Source: Stenotrophomonas sepilia (lineage in GTDB: Bacteria; Pseudomonadota; Gammaproteobacteria; Xanthomonadales; Xanthomonadaceae). Taken from it: a stretch of 52,041 nt of DNA. Under the pieces are notes generated by a model, which saw only the letters and a list, made by a program, of their open reading frames with translations, had not been told where the DNA came from and did not search any database. The stretch is taken from assembly GCF_003244875.1 (NCBI RefSeq), contig NZ_LXXZ01000071.1, positions 1 through 52,041 of the forward strand, written 5' to 3'. Below are positions 48,991 through 52,041 of this stretch, piece by piece (position 1 is the first letter of the stretch; every line of letters starts with the position of its first letter). Both the position numbers and the translations under genes were made by a program.

Positions 48991-51513
48991 TCAATACACG
49001 TCGCGGCGGTAGCGCCCGTTTTCCAGCAGCGTTTCCACCGCTTCATCACCCAGCGCGGTTCGCAGCACCTGGTCCACGCCCTCGGCCATGCCCTGCAACG
49101 ACCCACAGACATGGATCACCGCACCGCGCTGTATCCAGTCGCGCAGCGTTCCGGTGGCCGCCTGCAGGCGATCCTGCACATAACCGCCGTCGCCATCGCG
49201 CGAGAACGCCAGGTCCACCCGGGCGAGATGGCCATCGGCCTGCCACGCTTCGATCTCGTCGGCGAACAGGAAATCGTGTGCACGCTGGCGTTCGCCGAAC
49301 AACAGCCAGTGCCCGTGTTCGCCTGCACGGGCGGCTTCGCGCAACAGGCTGCGCAGCCCGGCGATGCCGGTGCCGTTGCCGATCAGCACCATCGGCGCGC
49401 CAATGACGCGATGGAAACCGGGGTTGCGATGCACGCGGGCGACGATGCCGGCATCGATCGGCGCATGCAACGACAGCCAGCCCGAGCCCAACCCGGCTCG
49501 ACCGGAGGCGTCATGCACCAGCCGCACCACCAGCTCCACCATGCCATCATCCGTGCAGGAGGCGATCGAATACTCGCGACTGGGCAGCAGCGGCAGCTCG
49601 GCCAGCCACAGGCAGGCATCCTGCACCGCCAGCGCAGCATCGGCCTCGGGCAGCTCGCGTTCACTGGCCAGCGCCAGCAGCGTGCGCGGATGGCCATCGA
49701 CCAGCAGGGGCTGCAGCGGATCCAGCCCATGCGCCTTCAACACGGCACCGGCGTGCTGGGCATTGTGGCGGGGCGCGATGTGCAGGATGTCACCCGCCTG
49801 CCACTGCACGTCGGCCGGTGCGGCAAGACGGATACGCCAGATGGCTCCGCCGACGCTGCCAGGGTTGAGGCGGTCGCGGCCGAGCAGGCGCCACTCATGC
49901 ATCTGCGTAGCCGCAGGCAGCACGCTGTCATCGGTGACGATGCCGGTGAGCGCACCCAGCTCCTGCTGCCACCGGCGCAGCGCCGGGACCGAGGCGGCAT
50001 CGACGTCGACGCGCTCGAACAGTGCACGCGCGCCGTTTCCGATCAACCAGCCATCGACCCGGCGGCCGAAGCCGCAGTAGTGCGGGTACTGGCGGTCACC
50101 CAGCGCGAGCAGGCCGAACTGCAGGCCCGAAAGGTCCAGCGCTTGTGCAAGCAACTGCCGCGCTGCGCGCCGGGCGGCATCGGGCGGCTCGCCGTCGCCG
50201 AAGGTGCTCAGCACGAACAGCGCGCTCGATGCACGCAGCAGGAGCGCGGCATCGATGCGCGCCAGCGGCAGCACCTGCACCGCATGGCCGGCCGCCTGCA
50301 GCTGGGCCGCCGCGCGCCACGCCAGCTGTTCGCCCAGTCCGCTCTGGCTGGCATGCACCACCAGCCACGCTGCGTTGCCGGCGTCGCTGGCCGGCATCGG
50401 TAGCGCCTGGCGCAGCCCGCGCGCGGCACGCTGGCTGCGGCGGCGGTCCAGGTACAGCATCCAGCCGGTGATGAAGAACAGGCTCATGCCCAGGCTGCTG
50501 AGCATCACCACCACGCGCCCGGGTACACCGAAGTAGCTGCCCGAATGCAGCGCGAACACGCTGGTGGCCAGCTGTCCGCCCGCGCCCTGGCGTGCGTACG
50601 GGCGGGCATCGAGAACCGCACCGCTGGCCGGATCGAGCTGCAGCAGGTCATGCGCACGATCGTGGTGGCCGCCGCGCTGCGACGGATCACCGGCCATCAC
50701 CCGCACGTTCAGCGCCTGCCCGGGCTTCTCCGGCAGGCGCAGGTCAATGAAGCCGGCGCGCACGCCCGGCAGCGCGTACAGCGTGGCTTCAATGCGGTGC
50801 AGGTCCAGCGACGCATCGGTGGCAACCTGGTGCTTGGCCGCCGGTGGGACGCCCAGCAGCGTGCTGGCCGCACTGCGATACCCGTCGAACGACCACCACA
50901 GGCCGGTCAGCGCACTCATCAGGTAGATCAGCAGCACCCAGGTGCCGACTACCGAGTGCAGGCTCCACAGGAAGCCGCGCCCGCTGCGTTTCCACTCCAC
51001 TGCCAGCCAGCTGCGCCAGTGCCACCAGCGTCGTGGCCAGCGCAGGTAGAGGCCGGACAGGGTGAAGAACAGCAGGGCGATGGCACAGCTGCCGGTGATC
51101 CACTTGCCGCGTTCGCCCGCGGCAAGGTGGCGATGCAGGTCCTCGACGAAGTCGAAGAACGCCTGGCCGCGCAGGGCGCTGAAGCGCTCACCGCTGTACG
51201 GGTCGAAGTACACCCAGTGGTCCTTGCCGCCGGCAAAGCGCGCGACCGACGGCCGCTGTCCGGTGGCATCGATACGCAGGCGTTGCAGGGGGCGTTCGCT
51301 GCCGGCCTGGAGCAGCGGCACCAGTTCACTGAGTGCAAGGGGATGCTGTCCGTCGGCATGGTGCTCGGCGATCTCGGCAAAGCCGGGATTGGCGGCGCGC
51401 AGCAGCTCGTCCTCGAAGGACAGCACGGCGCCGCTGAGGCCCATCACGGCCAGGACGGCACCGGCGGTAATGCCCAGCAGCCAATGCAGTTGGAACAGGA
51501 CGTTCTTGAACAT
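48991..51513 (-). CDS. PepSY membrane protein fused to flavodoxin and NADPH-flavin reductase
   Basis: The 840-residue protein has three parts. Residues about 1-375 form a PepSY/PiuB-type membrane domain with four membrane segments. Residues about 390-530 form a flavodoxin-like domain (WLVVHASQSGLGEQLA, LSTFGDGEPPD, LLALGDRQYPHYCGFGR). Residues about 545-840 form a ferredoxin-reductase-like unit with the flavin-binding REYSIAS and the nucleotide-binding LIGNGTGIAGLRSL. It resembles a membrane-bound, sulfite-reductase-type electron-transfer protein. Many relatives reduce siderophore-bound iron(III), which is inference here. A Fur-like site lies 53 bases upstream. No siderophore receptor is in the window. 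Confidence 0.88.
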   Translation of the reverse strand: MFKNVLFQLHWLLGITAGAVLAVMGLSGAVLSFEDELLRAANPGFAEIAEHHADGQHPLALSELVPLLQAGSERPLQRLRIDATGQRPSVARFAGGKDHWVYFDPYSGERFSALRGQAFFDFVEDLHRHLAAGERGKWITGSCAIALLFFTLSGLYLRWPRRWWHWRSWLAVEWKRSGRGFLWSLHSVVGTWVLLIYLMSALTGLWWSFDGYRSAASTLLGVPPAAKHQVATDASLDLHRIEATLYALPGVRAGFIDLRLPEKPGQALNVRVMAGDPSQRGGHHDRAHDLLQLDPASGAVLDARPYARQGAGGQLATSVFALHSGSYFGVPGRVVVMLSSLGMSLFFITGWMLYLDRRRSQRAARGLRQALPMPASDAGNAAWLVVHASQSGLGEQLAWRAAAQLQAAGHAVQVLPLARIDAALLLRASSALFVLSTFGDGEPPDAARRAARQLLAQALDLSGLQFGLLALGDRQYPHYCGFGRRVDGWLIGNGARALFERVDVDAASVPALRRWQQELGALTGIVTDDSVLPAATQMHEWRLLGRDRLNPGSVGGAIWRIRLAAPADVQWQAGDILHIAPRHNAQHAGAVLKAHGLDPLQPLLVDGHPRTLLALASERELPEADAALAVQDACLWLAELPLLPSREYSIASCTDDGMVELVVRLVHDASGRAGLGSGWLSLHAPIDAGIVARVHRNPGFHRVIGAPMVLIGNGTGIAGLRSLLREAARAGEHGHWLLFGERQRAHDFLFADEIEAWQADGHLARVDLAFSRDGDGGYVQDRLQAATGTLRDWIQRGAVIHVCGSLQGMAEGVDQVLRTALGDEAVETLLENGRYRRDVY

Positions 51514-51565
51514 CGAAGGAGAGGGGCCCGGGAGGCTGCCGCCCGCATCCTGCGCAACAGCAAAT

Positions 51566-51587
51566 GAGAATTAGTCGCGTAATTCTC
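51566..51587 (-). promoter_or_regulatory. Fur-like operator
   Basis: GAGAATTA-GTCGCG-TAATTCTC is a perfect 8-bp inverted repeat; with the flanking AAAT its left half resembles AATGAGAAT-type Fur half sites. The site lies 53 bases upstream of the PepSY-reductase start. Iron repression of that gene is an inference. Confidence 0.65.
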
Positions 51588-51647
51588 CGTGGCGCCCCGG
51601 CTGCGGTCAAGCTGGAGGTACCGGCCGGGCGGCACCCGGCACCCGCG

Positions 51648-51670
51648 GTAGTGCCGGCCGCTGGCCGGCA
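51648..51670 (+). repeat. SMAG palindrome (GTAGTGCCGGCC type)
   Basis: A single forward copy lies 135 bases upstream of the PepSY-reductase start. Confidence 0.9.
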
Positions 51671-51735
51671 ACCTCAGAAGCAACAGCCGAAGCAACAGCG
51701 GGTTTCCTGTGAGGAGGCGGGGGGGGCGGTTGCGG

Positions 51736-51794
51736 GGGACGGCGCAAGTACGTCCCTGTAGCCTTGGTCACGGCATCCATGCCGCGGACACCCC
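51736..51794 (-). repeat. 60-bp dyad repeat, copy 2 (U2, reversed)
   Basis: On the minus strand this copy reads GGGGTGTCC, a CATGGATG hairpin, then AGGGACGTACTTG with GGGACG paired to CGTCCC. It is the reverse-complement partner of U3, and the two form a terminal inverted repeat around about 200 bases. Confidence 0.8.
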
Positions 51795-51991
51795 CTCAAC
51801 CGGAGCCACCCCGCCTTCGACAGTTTCCTGCGATCTGTCGGAACGGCGTTCTGCTTTGGTGGGTGCCGACCGTTGGTCGGCACGGGGTCTGATTCCGTTC
51901 TGAATATCGATATCTGACAGATGTGTCGACCAAGGTCGACACCTACCAACAGCCGCGAAGATCTGTCAGAGGTGGGGCGGTGTCGGAGTGC

Positions 51992-52041
51992 GGGGTGTCA
52001 GCCGCATGGATGCGGCTGCCAAGCTTACAGGGACGTACTTG
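51992..52041 (+). repeat. 60-bp dyad repeat, copy 3 (U3, cut by the window edge)
   Basis: The copy starts GGGGTGTCAGCCGC, has the CATGGATG-centred hairpin and ends AGGGACGTACTTG at the last base. By comparison with U1, about 10 bases (CGGCGTCCC-like) are missing beyond the window. Confidence 0.8.

Larger units (their letters stand above)
51514..52041. other. gene-free repeat-rich window end
   Basis: No credible gene lies in these 528 bases. They hold the Fur-like site, a forward SMAG element (51648-51670), a reversed copy of the 60-bp dyad repeat (51736-51794), a 21-base hairpin GTGCCGAC/GTCGGCAC (51863-51883), a hairpin GTGTCGACC/GGTCGACAC (51923-51942) of GTAGGTGTCGACC type on the minus strand, and a forward copy of the dyad repeat running out of the window. 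Confidence 0.8.

Overview
The window looks like a stretch of core chromosome from a Stenotrophomonas species, most likely of the S. maltophilia complex. The evidence is the high GC content, protein sequences of xanthomonad type, and many short GTAG-headed palindromes (SMAG/REP elements) between genes. No tRNA, rRNA, insertion sequence, prophage or CRISPR array was seen. Gene ends come from reading frames; starts were chosen from start codons, ribosome binding sites and family length.

Layout, left to right. 1-2.2 kb: queF (queuosine), a LysM protein and a lipoprotein. 2.4-9.2 kb: monomeric NADP-isocitrate dehydrogenase and the isocitrate dehydrogenase kinase/phosphatase aceK, separated by a four-gene operon of an unknown protein, a Ras-like GTPase and two Roadblock/LC7 proteins. 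9.3-11.8 kb: a protein with two TonB-C-like domains and a membrane diguanylate cyclase. 12-16.6 kb: rho, trxA and divergent rhlB, the same neighbourhood as in E. coli; Rho and RhlB both carry long disordered tails. 16.7-21.1 kb: ftsEX, a double-receiver regulator, ung and rpoH, the last with a sigma-E-like promoter. 21.1-22.7 kb: an unusual interval in which the tails of rpoH and purD are duplicated around two different cargos, a small orphan gene and a HigBA-like toxin-antitoxin pair. 22.6-25.6 kb: purD and purH.

25.7-31.6 kb: a six-gene membrane-lipid operon resembling E. coli ynbABCD, with an added acyltransferase and a small membrane protein. It lies opposite to, and between, purHD and fis. 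31.7-37.8 kb: fis, a DUF3426 protein, prmA, two exported or membrane proteins of unknown function, then accC, accB and aroQ. 38-46 kb is accessory in character: a DOPA-dioxygenase-like protein, a PEP-mutase-family enzyme, a quinone reductase with its TetR regulator and operator, a D-Ala-D-Ala carboxypeptidase-like protein, a GIY-YIG-like protein, a LysR regulator, a solute-binding-like protein and an arylamine N-acetyltransferase. 46-51.5 kb: a PAS-containing chemoreceptor and a PepSY/flavodoxin/reductase fusion with a Fur-like site. The last 0.5 kb is repeat DNA, and its 60-bp unit also forms the first 62 bases of the window.

The strongest candidates for undescribed biology are the duplicated rpoH-purD interval, the GTPase/Roadblock operon and the extended ynb-type lipid operon. 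Smaller surprises are a receiver domain without its phospho-acceptor, coding sequences that end inside REP palindromes, and a 40-bp perfect palindrome after icd.
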